43,259 nucleotides of DNA. Source: a virus. The notes under the pieces are model-generated. The model made no database searches, had not been told where the DNA came from, and saw nothing but the letters and a program-made list of their open reading frames with translations. A program made the position numbers and the translations under genes. The DNA lies in the IMG/VR virus record IMGVR_UViG_3300042934_000257, positions 1 through 43,259 of that record; one strand, 5' to 3'. Positions 5,956 to 12,585 of this stretch are shown one piece after another (position 1 is the stretch's first letter; each line of letters opens with the position of its first letter).

Positions 5956-6479
5956 GCGCCGCCCTTCGCGTTTTCGTATGCCTTGCGGATGACGTCGAGC
6001 ACGTCGGGTTGCGCGCCGACTGCTTTCGCGGCCTTCCCGAGTGCGCCGATCCGGTTGACGTCGCCGGCCATGTCGCCCAGCTCGGCGATCCAGTCGCGGG
6101 CGGGTTCGACGGTGAACGGTGCACGCTTGCCCCTGGTGACCGTCAGTGCCACCGTGAGGGGCTTGTCGATGTGTGACAGGTGGGAGATGCGGATACCGCC
6201 GACCGCCTGCCCGCCGAAGCGAACTTCGGGGTCGCCGTACAGAGTCAGCCGGCGTCCGACGTAGACGCTTGAGTCGGTGCCCCACGCGGCGACGAGTACG
6301 CGCCGCATTGACTTGGACGGTTTGAACGGGCGGCCGGGGAACTCCACAAGGTGGACTTCAACGGGCTGCTCTGCGTTCCCGGCCTCCACCTCACTGACCG
6401 TGACCGTCTTGGGTCCGCCAATGTAGTCGTCGAAGTTCTGTTGGTCGCTCCGTGGAGCTGTCGTCTCTGAAATGTCCAT
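5952..6479 (-). CDS. Conserved phage protein next to exonuclease, candidate recombination partner (175 aa)
   Basis: The protein has a beta-rich core (KTVTVSEVEAGNAEQPVEVHLVEFPGRPFKPSKSMRRVL, then SSVYVGRRLTLYGDPEVRFGGQAVGGIRISHL) and a helical C-terminal half. It overlaps the exonuclease gene by one base (TGATG), so the two are probably co-translated. In many phages that slot holds a RecT- or Beta-type annealase or an SSB, but I see no diagnostic motif and do not assign it. Function unknown, recombination link inferred. Confidence 0.6.
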   Translation of the reverse strand: MDISETTAPRSDQQNFDDYIGGPKTVTVSEVEAGNAEQPVEVHLVEFPGRPFKPSKSMRRVLVAAWGTDSSVYVGRRLTLYGDPEVRFGGQAVGGIRISHLSHIDKPLTVALTVTRGKRAPFTVEPARDWIAELGDMAGDVNRIGALGKAAKAVGAQPDVLDVIRKAYENAKGGA

Positions 6480-7333
6480 CAGAACTGGATCTCCTGGTTC
6501 TCGTATCGCGCTTCGTGCTCGAACACCAGCCACGTCGGCGGGTCGAGGAACTGAATGGCCGTGTCGTATCCGGGCCACTCCCCCGTCTCGACACACTCCC
6601 GGTAGATGCGGCGCGCCTCAGCGGCCTTCGCCTTGCCCATTTCCGTCCAGATGACGGGTAGCCGGTGCACGCCCACTTCGTACGGCCCGGACTTCTCAAC
6701 TGCGATGAAGAAGAACGCGTCGATGGGTCGCCCCTCGGACGCCGCGTAGGTGTCGTCGTAGTGCGCCTCTTGGACGTCGTAACCCCACTTCGCGACGGAC
6801 TTCTCAAAGCCCGCCTTCGTGGCGTCGTCACCCGTTTTCAGGTCGGCGGCGTAGATACCATTCGGGGTTTCACCGGACAGCGCATCGAACCTCGCACGGA
6901 CCGGGACGCCGTCGATTTCGGAGAACACGGACACTTCGCGGTGTTCGGCTACCTCGAAGATGGGGCGGGCTGTGGGGTGGGACAGGACAGCCTCAGCCAT
7001 CGCGTTCACCTTCTGCGCCTCCCACGGGCCAATCGGAACCAGCCCCGCCGCCCGCTGCTCTTCCTCCCACGCGACCGTTGCCGCTTTCGTGGACACGTTG
7101 CCGCTGGGGGTCAGGTGCTCGTCCGGGTAGGCGATTACACCCGCGCCCACGCCGAGCACCTTCGCGTGCACCGCATGACCGATGTCAAACGCCTTCGACG
7201 TTCGGCGGTGCTTCTCGGCCCACCGGAACTTCTTGGGCGACCCTTTGTACTCGGGGAGAATGAGTCGCGCCCCGGTGCTCGAAAGCTCGGGGCGCGAATG
7301 GTAGACAGCGTCTGGCATGTCGTGGACGATCAC
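6479..7333 (-). CDS. PD-(D/E)XK exonuclease, RecE/Cas4-like (284 aa)
   Basis: Features of RecE-type (DUF3799-like) nucleases are visible: an early YHSRPELSSTGARLIL segment, FDIGHAVHAKVLG, a RFDAL strand, the catalytic D-x-K in IYAADLKTGDD, and a following YDVQEAHYDD helix equivalent to the QxxxY motif. The enzyme would resect double-stranded ends for recombination. The GTG start at 7333 overlaps the upstream stop. The 175-residue gene downstream is its likely partner and RusA lies nearby. Confidence 0.75.
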   Translation of the reverse strand: MIVHDMPDAVYHSRPELSSTGARLILPEYKGSPKKFRWAEKHRRTSKAFDIGHAVHAKVLGVGAGVIAYPDEHLTPSGNVSTKAATVAWEEEQRAAGLVPIGPWEAQKVNAMAEAVLSHPTARPIFEVAEHREVSVFSEIDGVPVRARFDALSGETPNGIYAADLKTGDDATKAGFEKSVAKWGYDVQEAHYDDTYAASEGRPIDAFFFIAVEKSGPYEVGVHRLPVIWTEMGKAKAAEARRIYRECVETGEWPGYDTAIQFLDPPTWLVFEHEARYENQEIQF

Positions 7334-7506
7334 AGTTCCCAGTCACCCGCTTCGACCACGGCCCAGCCGGCGCGCTTCCACGTTGTCGTGTACCAGGTGG
7401 TGGTGTTGACCGTGATTGTGTCGGGTTCGTCGGACGCCGCAGTCATGTGCTGAACGCCACGGTGGTGGTCGCCGTACTCGTCCTCTAGGACAACGTTGCG
7501 ATGCAT
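7330..7506 (-). CDS. Small hypothetical protein (58 aa)
   Basis: ATG 7506 has AAGGAG five bases upstream and overlaps the previous stop (TGATG). The N-terminus is charged; the second half (ITVNTTTWYTTTWKRAGWAVVEAGDW) is rich in threonine and tryptophan and probably beta. Function unknown. Confidence 0.6.
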   Translation of the reverse strand: MHRNVVLEDEYGDHHRGVQHMTAASDEPDTITVNTTTWYTTTWKRAGWAVVEAGDWEL

Positions 7507-7727
7507 CACGACTCCTTCAAGCGGGCGCGCAGCCGAAGAACGCGGACAGCGTGGTCGATCATGTCCTGACTCGGCCGCTCGGGCAGATCGGCGTAGTAGA
7601 TGTTCGCGCCTGGCGCGAGCCGTGCGGCTTGCAGGATCAAATTCACAGGGTTGGTAAGCCCGACGTGGATAGGAAGCCCACGGGGCGTAATACGGTCTGG
7701 GTACTTGCCGCTGCTGAACTGACTCAT
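7506..7727 (-). CDS. Small hypothetical protein (73 aa)
   Basis: ATG 7727 overlaps the RusA stop (ATGA). The product begins MSQFSSGKYPDRITPRGLP and ends in a basic helix (VRVLRLRARLKES). Co-transcribed with the resolvase. Function unknown. Confidence 0.6.
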   Translation of the reverse strand: MSQFSSGKYPDRITPRGLPIHVGLTNPVNLILQAARLAPGANIYYADLPERPSQDMIDHAVRVLRLRARLKES

Positions 7728-8107
7728 GACTCCCCCTTGTAGATCGCGAATGAAACTTCGATGCGCGCGTCATCCCCTGCGTGCTCGAACCCCTCAACAT
7801 CAAGCTTCCGAACCTGCCTGTCATCAACCCACGCATAACCGTTGAGCGCGTCAGACACGAGCTTTGCGATGTTGTCCAGATCCGCTACACGCCCGTACTG
7901 GAAGTGAGCGTGAACCGTCAACCGGACATCTTCGATGGTGGGTTCCCAGAGTGGGCATGCCAGCTCGAACAAGTCGATGACGTTCTGTTCCGCTTTTCTG
8001 GTGGTGTCGGGTGTGTATGCGTGACCTTGGCGGGTGAACCTCGGCCGGCCCTTGGGTTTGGGTCTGCCGGGGATTACGAATGTGGTGATGTGTTCCCATC
8101 GGTCCAT
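7724..8107 (-). CDS. rusA: RusA-type Holliday junction resolvase (127 aa)
   Basis: The N-terminal PGRPKPKGRPRFTRQGHAYTP loop and the acidic cluster VADLDNIAKLVSDALNGYAWVDDRQV are diagnostic of RusA, whose catalytic aspartates lie in D-x-D-N and DD-x-Q-V. The enzyme cuts branched recombination or replication intermediates before packaging. Length is usual for the family. ATG 8107 lies within the upstream gene, overlapping it by 34 bp. Confidence 0.85.
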   Translation of the reverse strand: MDRWEHITTFVIPGRPKPKGRPRFTRQGHAYTPDTTRKAEQNVIDLFELACPLWEPTIEDVRLTVHAHFQYGRVADLDNIAKLVSDALNGYAWVDDRQVRKLDVEGFEHAGDDARIEVSFAIYKGES

Positions 8108-8259
8108 GCGCGATACCCCTTACAGAGTGGGCACGCACAGTCCTTGAGGAACCGGGTATACGCGCCGTTGCAGTTGTGTTCGAATGGCCGCACGTTGAAC
8201 GCACGGCAGGTGCAGACGTAGTAGGTGACACGTCCGCTGGTGTAGGTGTGGAACGTCAA
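8074..8259 (-). CDS. Small cysteine-rich protein, probable zinc finger (61 aa)
   Basis: CTC, then C, then CACPLC give a plausible zinc site near the C-terminus. The TTG start at 8259 overlaps the previous TGA (TTGA) and no ATG is available upstream of the conserved part. This start is uncertain. It overlaps rusA by 34 bp at its 3' end. Function unknown. Confidence 0.5.
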   Translation of the reverse strand: MTFHTYTSGRVTYYVCTCRAFNVRPFEHNCNGAYTRFLKDCACPLCKGYRAWTDGNTSPHS

Positions 8260-8480
8260 GAGTCAGTCGGCTCCGTTTCGGAAGTTTCAGGAACGATCTC
8301 CCATGCGGCCTGTATCGGACGGCGCAGGACAACGATGTCGCGGCCATCTGGGTCTGCGGCGATCAGGTCGAGCGCTTGCTTGACGGTGGTCGCCCCGCTG
8401 TTGAGTCCGTTGTGGTGCCAGACATCCCAGATCGTGCCATCCGGTTCGCGCAGTGCGGTCGCGTACTCGTACACGTTCAT
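8256..8480 (-). CDS. Small hypothetical protein (74 aa)
   Basis: ATG 8480 overlaps the upstream stop (ATGA). The protein MNVYEYATALREPDGTIWDVW continues with a segment (TTVKQALDLIAADPDGRDIVVLRR) resembling small alpha/beta host-modulation proteins, and ends acidic. Function unknown. Confidence 0.6.
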   Translation of the reverse strand: MNVYEYATALREPDGTIWDVWHHNGLNSGATTVKQALDLIAADPDGRDIVVLRRPIQAAWEIVPETSETEPTDS

Positions 8481-8659
8481 GACTTCACCTTTTCTTCGAT
8501 GAGTAGTTCGACAGCCCGCCCAACAGCGAGCACACCCAACCCCGCAGCCCACACCAACACCCAACCGGCGTCACCAGCACGAGCCGACATGATGATGGCC
8601 ACGATCAGAACGAACGCGGCCACCAGGGAAAGAGCGGAGAAGAATCGCGGCCACGTCAT
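8477..8659 (-). CDS. Small membrane protein with two TM segments (60 aa)
   Basis: Two hydrophobic stretches are seen, at about residues 6-25 (FFSALSLVAAFVLIVAIIM) and 32-48 (GWVLVWAAGLGVLAVG), followed by a charged tail (ELLIEEKVKS). It sits in the early operon rather than in the lysis cassette, so a role in superinfection exclusion or host membrane modulation is possible but unproven. ATGA overlaps on both sides. Confidence 0.6.
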   Translation of the reverse strand: MTWPRFFSALSLVAAFVLIVAIIMSARAGDAGWVLVWAAGLGVLAVGRAVELLIEEKVKS

Positions 8660-8850
8660 GACGGCCCCCCAGAAACATGCGATTCAGAGTTTCCGAACCT
8701 GAGCCCATCGGTCGGCCAAACCTGCGCCCCCATCTGGAAGCGGCCCCGCTCGATGCCCGCCTCTTCCCCGCGCTGCCACCCGGCGAAGTAGATGCGGCCG
8801 AGCGGCCAGATACGGGTCCACCACGGGTAGGGGCGTCGGTAGTCGGTCAT
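8656..8850 (-). CDS. Small hypothetical protein (64 aa)
   Basis: ATG 8850 follows AGAGGA by six bases and is preferred over ATG 8874, which has no SD. The product begins MTDYRRPYPWWTRIWPLGRIYFAGWQRG, rich in aromatic and basic residues. Function unknown. Confidence 0.55.
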   Translation of the reverse strand: MTDYRRPYPWWTRIWPLGRIYFAGWQRGEEAGIERGRFQMGAQVWPTDGLRFGNSESHVSGGPS

Positions 8851-8870
8851 CGTTCGTCCTCTCGCGCGGC

Positions 8871-8972
8871 TCATGCGGCGCACGACGGACAGACGCGGAG
8901 CCCGTCCTCGGTCGTGGCGTGCTCGCCGCCGATCGGTGGGCGCCTGTGGCAGTAGTCGCATCGCTCGTTCAT
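8871..8972 (-). CDS. Zinc-ribbon microprotein (33 aa)
   Basis: MNERCDYCHRR with a second CPSC pair gives a two-knuckle zinc site in only 33 residues. It is preceded by GGAAGG seven to eight bases before ATG 8972. Similar mini zinc ribbons occur at 3315 and 42543. Function unknown. Confidence 0.6.
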   Translation of the reverse strand: MNERCDYCHRRPPIGGEHATTEDGLRVCPSCAA

Positions 8973-8974
8973 CG

Positions 8975-9010
8975 TTAGTCCTTCCCTGAACCTGCGGTTA
9001 TCGGGTTCAT
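8975..9010 (-). CDS. Possible 11-codon linking cistron
   Basis: The frame MNPITAGSGKD begins at ATG 9010, with GGGAG five bases upstream, and overlaps the previous stop (ATGA). It ends two bases before the next ATG (8972), and that gene's SD lies inside it. The layout suggests a coupling minicistron like the one at 3097-3135. Translation is not demonstrated. Confidence 0.35.
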   Translation of the reverse strand: MNPITAGSGKD

Positions 9011-9192
9011 GACGACTCCCCCATTGCGACCATCAGCGCCGCTTCCGCACCCTTGACCTGTTCACGCCACTTCACAACTTCGGCTTGTGCTTTGAGCGCT
9101 TCGCCTGCGTGGTAGTCGTGGTTTTGTTTCGCCCACAACAGTTCGGTTGCCTTGTAGTCGAGGTCTTCCCGAAGCTCCTCAATGGTCTTCAT
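9007..9192 (-). CDS. Small helical coiled-coil-like protein (61 aa)
   Basis: The protein MKTIEELREDLDYKATELLW is almost wholly helical with regular charged heptads (EALKAQAEVVKWREQVKGAEAAL). Start choice is among TTG 9201, GTG 9195 and ATG 9192; ATG 9192 is taken. It lies partly inside the HNH gene's 3' end. Function unknown. Confidence 0.55.
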   Translation of the reverse strand: MKTIEELREDLDYKATELLWAKQNHDYHAGEALKAQAEVVKWREQVKGAEAALMVAMGESS

Positions 9193-9655
9193 CACGTTCA
9201 AGTTCCCTATCGAGTTCGTTGTGGGTAAAGAGGCGCAGGCGGAGAAGCCTCGCTGCCTCTGCCGCCTCTTCGACCGTGGAGTGCTCGCCTGCTTGGTACT
9301 TCTCGCCGTTATGGCCGACCTGGGCCCTCCACATGTTGGTGAAGGGGTTCCACGTCACTCCGCGAGCGCCGGACGTGTTGTTCCGAGCAGCCCCCCGGTT
9401 CTCTTGGTTCTGCTTGACTGTCACCGCCCGCAGATGGTCCGGGTTCACGCAGGCCCTGTTGCGACAGATGTGGTCGACCTGCATTGCGCCCAATTCCCCT
9501 ATCGCTAAGCGGTAGGCGACGCGGTGCGCCACGGTCATCTGCCCGTCCAAGTAGAAGTGCCCGTATCCGTCACGGTTGCGACTCGCTGTCCATTCCCAAC
9601 ACCCGTCGGCCTTCGCGACCTTCTCCCAAAAGCGGGTCTCAAGCGTCCTCGTCAT
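9179..9655 (-). CDS. HNH endonuclease with AP2-like DNA-binding domain (158 aa)
   Basis: The HNH_3 core (CWEWTASRNRDGYGHF, AHRVAYRLAIGELGAMQVDHICRNRACVNPDHLRAVT) is followed by the AP2-like segment NTSGARGVTWNPFTNMWRAQVGHNGEKYQAGEHST. This is the standard build of phage homing endonucleases. The gene at 35564-36127 is a close relative. The start at ATG 9655 overlaps the upstream gene by 17 bp. Confidence 0.85.
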   Translation of the reverse strand: MTRTLETRFWEKVAKADGCWEWTASRNRDGYGHFYLDGQMTVAHRVAYRLAIGELGAMQVDHICRNRACVNPDHLRAVTVKQNQENRGAARNNTSGARGVTWNPFTNMWRAQVGHNGEKYQAGEHSTVEEAAEAARLLRLRLFTHNELDRELERDEDH

Positions 9656-9815
9656 GGCCCAAGTCCATTTCTTCTTCGTGTCCGCATCCGCCGCAGACCC
9701 ACGTCAACGACATGCGTTCGTAATCCTCAACAGCAGGGACGAACCCCTCCCACCAGCACAGGTCGCATGTGATGAGCAGGTCGCCGGATGCTTGGTAGAA
9801 ACCCGACGTGCTCAT
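9639..9815 (-). CDS. Small zinc-ribbon protein (58 aa)
   Basis: CDLC and CGGC pairs spaced about 22 residues apart form a rubredoxin-like zinc ribbon, and the C-terminus is acidic (HEEEMDLGHDEDA). ATG 9815 overlaps the previous stop (ATGA). Function unknown. Confidence 0.6.
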   Translation of the reverse strand: MSTSGFYQASGDLLITCDLCWWEGFVPAVEDYERMSLTWVCGGCGHEEEMDLGHDEDA

Positions 9816-10159
9816 ATGGGCACCACACGCCAGTGGGACTTGATCGTCTCGCCACAGTCCCCGCATCTGTCCCCGTAGGCCCCAGACCGTGCGGCCTCGA
9901 CGTATCCCGCGGTTGCCGTGCAAACGGGAATCCCGTGGGGCTTGTGGGCGAAGAGCCGGTGCGTCACCTCGACCGTGCATTCGGGCACCCAGTGGTCGTG
10001 CTTCTTCTCGCACTTGACGTCACCCTCGAGCATGCGTTCCAGCTCGAGCAGTTCGAATCGTGCTGCGAGCGCATCCGTTTCGACGGGTTGTGCGGCAGAC
10101 CAGGTGCGGGTTTGGAAATCACGCAGACGAGACACGAACGCCTCGAAGTTCTCAGTCAC
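9812..10159 (-). CDS. Hypothetical protein with C-terminal cysteine pairs (115 aa)
   Basis: The N-terminal half is helical (ENFEAFVSRLRDFQTRTW); the C-terminal half holds CTVEVTH, CTATAG and CGDCGE, which may bind zinc. GTG 10159 lies eight bases inside the upstream gene with GGAGGG just before it. The GTG is chosen over an upstream-extended frame because of this spacing. Function unknown. Confidence 0.6.
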   Translation of the reverse strand: MTENFEAFVSRLRDFQTRTWSAAQPVETDALAARFELLELERMLEGDVKCEKKHDHWVPECTVEVTHRLFAHKPHGIPVCTATAGYVEAARSGAYGDRCGDCGETIKSHWRVVPI

Positions 10160-10361
10160 GGTCCCTCCAATGGTTCTGTACCGTCTCAGCGATACGGACG
10201 ACGACGGCTTCGACAACCTCACGGTCATGAGCGGTCAACCAGCGGTCGAACTCCGCCAGTCCCGCGTCGAACTCTGCGGTCCAAACAGATCCCCCAGTCG
10301 GGATCTGGAAATGCGCGTAGTCGCCGCGGACTTCCTCGGTCGTCGGCGTGTACTCGCCCAT
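10152..10361 (-). CDS. Small hypothetical protein (69 aa)
   Basis: ATG 10361 overlaps the preceding TGA by one base (TGATG). The product MGEYTPTTEEVRGDYAHFQ ends in a helical region (REVVEAVVVRIAETVQNHWRDRD). From memory, proteins beginning YTPTTEEVR are common in actinophage early operons without known function. Confidence 0.6.
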   Translation of the reverse strand: MGEYTPTTEEVRGDYAHFQIPTGGSVWTAEFDAGLAEFDRWLTAHDREVVEAVVVRIAETVQNHWRDRD

Positions 10362-10528
10362 CAGCCGGCCAGTTCGAGCATTGCGACCAACTCACCAAAC
10401 GACGCCACATCCGCGTGACGTGCGACAACCCGCAACGCCGCCGCCCGCTGCTCAGGTGTGTTCAGATACACGCCCTCCTCATCAGCGAGAGGGTCACGAC
10501 CCGACCAAGTGCCCATGTGCTTGCTCAC
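10361..10528 (-). CDS. Small hypothetical protein (55 aa)
   Basis: GTG 10528 is preceded by GGGAG with seven bases spacing and overlaps the previous stop (GTGA). The protein, read from GTG as MSKHMGTWSGRDPLADEEG, has a helical C-terminus (TPEQRAAALRVVARHADVAS). Function unknown. Confidence 0.55.
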   Translation of the reverse strand: MSKHMGTWSGRDPLADEEGVYLNTPEQRAAALRVVARHADVASFGELVAMLELAG

Positions 10529-10698
10529 AGTTCTTCTCCCTTTGCTATGGCCGGCATCTTCCGAAGCCGCACCAGGTCATTCACCAACACCGCCGACACC
10601 TCATGACCGTCAGGCAGAAACACCCGCACAGCGAAGTCCTCGGCAGCCTCCAACGCGTTCGACCACACACGACCGTGGAACTCCCGAAAGTCATCCAT
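10525..10698 (-). CDS. Small hypothetical protein (57 aa)
   Basis: ATG 10698 lies inside the 3' end of the membrane microprotein gene, an eight-base overlap. The product MDDFREFHGRVWSNALEAAE looks like a small alpha/beta fold (FAVRVFLPDGHEVSAVLV). Function unknown. Confidence 0.55.
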   Translation of the reverse strand: MDDFREFHGRVWSNALEAAEDFAVRVFLPDGHEVSAVLVNDLVRLRKMPAIAKGEEL

Positions 10699-10810
10699 GA
10701 GAAGCAATCCACATCATCAGCACCGCGAACCCACCCCAGAACGGCAAGCAGATCAGCAGACCGGCTAGGATGCCGCGGACAGCGTTCGTGCCCTCTTCGT
10801 AATCACGCAT
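10691..10810 (-). CDS. Single-span membrane microprotein (39 aa)
   Basis: A charged N-terminus (MRDYEEGTNAVRG) is followed by one long hydrophobic helix at about residues 14-35 (ILAGLLICLPFWGGFAVLMM). It is among the first genes of the early operon. Function unknown. Confidence 0.55.
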   Translation of the reverse strand: MRDYEEGTNAVRGILAGLLICLPFWGGFAVLMMWIASHG

Positions 10811-10815
10811 GACCG

Positions 10816-10995
10816 TCAGCCCAGCACTCGCGGGTCCGTGGAATGGGTCTGCCAGCGGATCGTCACCTCACGGGTAACGGTGCCCTTGCTGCTACCGTTC
10901 TCTTCGGTCTTCACCGTCACGTCAGCGCCGATCATGTCGATGGCCTGAACGTGCTCGAGGATCGTCTGATCCCCCGTCCTTGCGAAGCTGAGCAT
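10816..10995 (-). CDS. First gene of the early operon, hypothetical (59 aa)
   Basis: ATG 10995 follows an AGAAGGGA SD. The product MLSFARTGDQTILEHVQAID has a beta-rich second half (ADVTVKTEENGSSKGTVTREVTIRW). No minus gene can be supported within about 280 bases upstream, so this appears to head the long early transcript. Function unknown. Confidence 0.6.
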   Translation of the reverse strand: MLSFARTGDQTILEHVQAIDMIGADVTVKTEENGSSKGTVTREVTIRWQTHSTDPRVLG

Positions 10996-11274
10996 GACCG
11001 TTTCCCTTCTCTAACCCAAGGCACCGACGAATGCCGGTGCCTCCCGTACGCTTGAACGGCTCGAACGTCCATGCCTGCCAGCAGCGCAACCAAACCTTTC
11101 GGGGAGACCCCTCCCCTTCGCGCTTTCAGTGATGGGGCACAACCTCTACCCGCTAACACACTCCCTCAGCGCTTCACGTCCGTTCCTAACCACTCAGTGG
11201 TCGTCGAGGCGTTGCCTCTGTAGCTCCGTGGTTCTCACCTCTGTGGTGATCACATATCCCCGGCCGCGTCCGCC
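10996..11274 (-). promoter_or_regulatory. Early-operon control region with palindromic operator
   Basis: No convincing gene is seen here. The palindrome ACCACTCAGTGGT (11189-11201) shares its ACT-S-AGT core with sites at 12181, 12245, 12861 and 14951. A 7-bp stem (GGCACCG with CGGTGCC, about 11021-11042) lies in the presumed leader. A clear -35/-10 pair could not be picked. Promoter function is inferred from position at the head of the early operon. Confidence 0.45.
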
Positions 11275-11414
11275 TTAGCGCCGACCCTTGGGTTTTCCGC
11301 CTTCCCCTGTTCGGCCCCCATCGTGCATGAGCCGTGGTAGCAGGTTGGACTTAGCTGCTGTGGAGTTGTGTTTGTGCGTGCCGCCGCGACAGTGAGCGCA
11401 CGGCAAGCGGGAAA

Positions 11415-11720
11415 TCAGGTCGGGTAAGCCCAGACCGCTTCTTCGCCGAAATGGATGTCGCCGTCCATGACAATCCCGTCGAAGCCGCCGTCGAACCACT
11501 CGCGACCATTCACACGAGTGCCCCACCGCTCCGCGATCTCGAGCAGCTCGGCTTCCGCCTGGACCGGGTCATCAACACGGGCATGCCAGACCTCGTTGAC
11601 CTCAGCGCCGTAGCACGCGGCCTGACGCCGGTACTCACTGAGCCGGCGAACGAAGCTGCTCGCGCGGCCCACCTTCACGGTTCCCGTGGAGAGTTCGATT
11701 GCGTACACCCAACCGGTCAT
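11415..11720 (-). CDS. T5orf172 / GIY-YIG-like nuclease domain protein (101 aa)
   Basis: The start GWVYAIELSTGTVKVGRASSFVRRLSEYRR has the two-strand plus arginine-helix layout of the T5orf172 (MUG113) branch of GIY-YIG domains. The active-site equivalents would be the Y, the K-V-G-R strand and the R of the helix; an E in the C-terminal half could be the metal ligand. ATG 11720 overlaps the excisionase-like stop (ATGA). Role unknown; nuclease activity is not certain. Confidence 0.65.
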   Translation of the reverse strand: MTGWVYAIELSTGTVKVGRASSFVRRLSEYRRQAACYGAEVNEVWHARVDDPVQAEAELLEIAERWGTRVNGREWFDGGFDGIVMDGDIHFGEEAVWAYPT

Positions 11721-11926
11721 CACGCCACCCGCCGCTTCGATCGGGGTGCAGCCCACGGGTCGGAAGAGTCGTTCAGTGCCGCGTCGATCTGCGACAGGTA
11801 GAACCGCCACGCGCGGCCCACACGAAAGCCGGGGATCTGACCTGACGCGGCGTGAGCGTAAACCGTCTGCGGATGTACCCCAAGATGGGCTGCGACGGCG
11901 GCGACGTTCACCGCGGCCTCGGTCAC
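11720..11926 (-). CDS. xis: Excisionase-like MerR-type HTH protein (68 aa)
   Basis: The sequence NVAAVAAHLGVHPQTVYAHAASGQIPGFRVGRAWRFYLSQIDAAL is a textbook short winged helix of the excisionase/HTH_17 type. Such proteins bend attachment-site DNA and steer the integrase to excision. Its position next to the Cro-like gene on the lytic transcript fits an excisionase. It could instead be a plain regulator. Confidence 0.7.
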   Translation of the reverse strand: MTEAAVNVAAVAAHLGVHPQTVYAHAASGQIPGFRVGRAWRFYLSQIDAALNDSSDPWAAPRSKRRVA

Positions 11927-12162
11927 GCCGGCACCTTGTACAGTTGCTCGGTGCGGACGCCGAGCACTTCCGCGATGTCCATGAGGAGCGCGTACGGGAG
12001 GAGTTCAGTGAACCCCTTGAGGAGCGTGTCAACGGTGACACCGACCTCGTCGGCCAACCACTCGAGGGTGTGACCCTGGGAGCGAAGCTCCTGTTGGATG
12101 GTGCTTCCTGCTGCTCGTGCCACCTCTTCGGAGGTGGTGAGTGAGGGGGGTGTGTTGTTCAT
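11923..12162 (-). CDS. Cro-like HTH regulator (79 aa)
   Basis: Residues around HTLEWLADEVGVTVDTLLKGF form an XRE-type helix-turn-helix. It diverges from the plus-strand repressor candidate and heads the transcript to the excisionase-like gene, the position of Cro. ATG 12162 lies seven bases from a -10 (TAGTGT, 12170-12175) with a -35 TAGACA (12193-12198) and a 17-base spacer. The mRNA is therefore probably leaderless, which agrees with the missing SD. Confidence 0.65.
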   Translation of the reverse strand: MNNTPPSLTTSEEVARAAGSTIQQELRSQGHTLEWLADEVGVTVDTLLKGFTELLPYALLMDIAEVLGVRTEQLYKVPA

Positions 12163-12306
12163 GAGAGCAACACTAAGGGGTAGCACTGAGGCTGTCTAGT
12201 TCTATAGAGCAATGAAATGCGCTGAAATCACATCATTGTGATTTCCTCAGTGCTAACCCTTATCTTGCTGTGGACAACTACAACGTCCCCCCAAAGGAGG
12301 ACTATG
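12163..12306. promoter_or_regulatory. Divergent lysis-lysogeny switch with inverted operator-promoter modules
   Basis: Minus promoter: TAGACA (12193-12198), 17 bases, TAGTGT (12170-12175). Plus promoter: TTGTGA (12236-12241), 18 bases, TTATCT (12260-12265). Each spacer holds the same operator in mirror orientation: TAGCACTGAGG at 12181-12191 and CCTCAGTGCTA at 12245-12255. A separate palindrome with 9-base arms (GAAATCACA, 12224-12232, and its complement 12237-12245) overlaps the plus -35. Confidence 0.65.
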
Positions 12307-12585
12307 ATGGCTCTCATGAACAAGCAAGCGGCACAGATGCAAGCTGCTAGGGAAATCCTGTACACCCTCGTGCAGGACAGCGGCTACACGTTCAAGGCCG
12401 TAGCCGAGCACGTCGGAGAATTGCCGACGACCTTCTCAAAGCGGTTGAAGGGCAAGCAGGCCGGATACCAGCAGCTAGACACCGCGCTCGTAGTGAACGT
12501 GCTAGGACTTCTCGGCGTCAGCTTCGCAGAGTTCGGTCTTCGAGTTGAGGCGCGCACGACGGAACTAATGCGTTCGGACCAGTGA
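12307..12585 (+). CDS. HTH repressor candidate (92 aa)
   Basis: An XRE-like domain is visible at about 15-55 (YTFKAVAEHVGELPTTFSKRLKG). ATG 12307 sits six bases after AAGGAGG; ATG 12304 would be too close. It is transcribed plus, away from the Cro-like gene, which is the place of a CI-type repressor, though at 92 residues it has no separate dimerisation domain. Its last 68 bp overlap a convergent minus frame (12518-12691). The second HTH protein at 12954 may instead be the main repressor. Confidence 0.6.
   Translation: MALMNKQAAQMQAAREILYTLVQDSGYTFKAVAEHVGELPTTFSKRLKGKQAGYQQLDTALVVNVLGLLGVSFAEFGLRVEARTTELMRSDQ

Noticed and set aside
10932-11159. Minus frame of 75 codons in the early control region
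   Set aside because: It overlaps the better supported 59-residue gene in another frame, lacks SD, and is serine/arginine-rich.
11275-11414. Minus open frame downstream of the T5orf172-like gene with a CAHC motif
   Set aside because: No ATG or GTG with SD before the conserved-looking part; the only available starts are inside the neighbouring gene. It could be a small zinc protein starting at TTG, but support is too thin.
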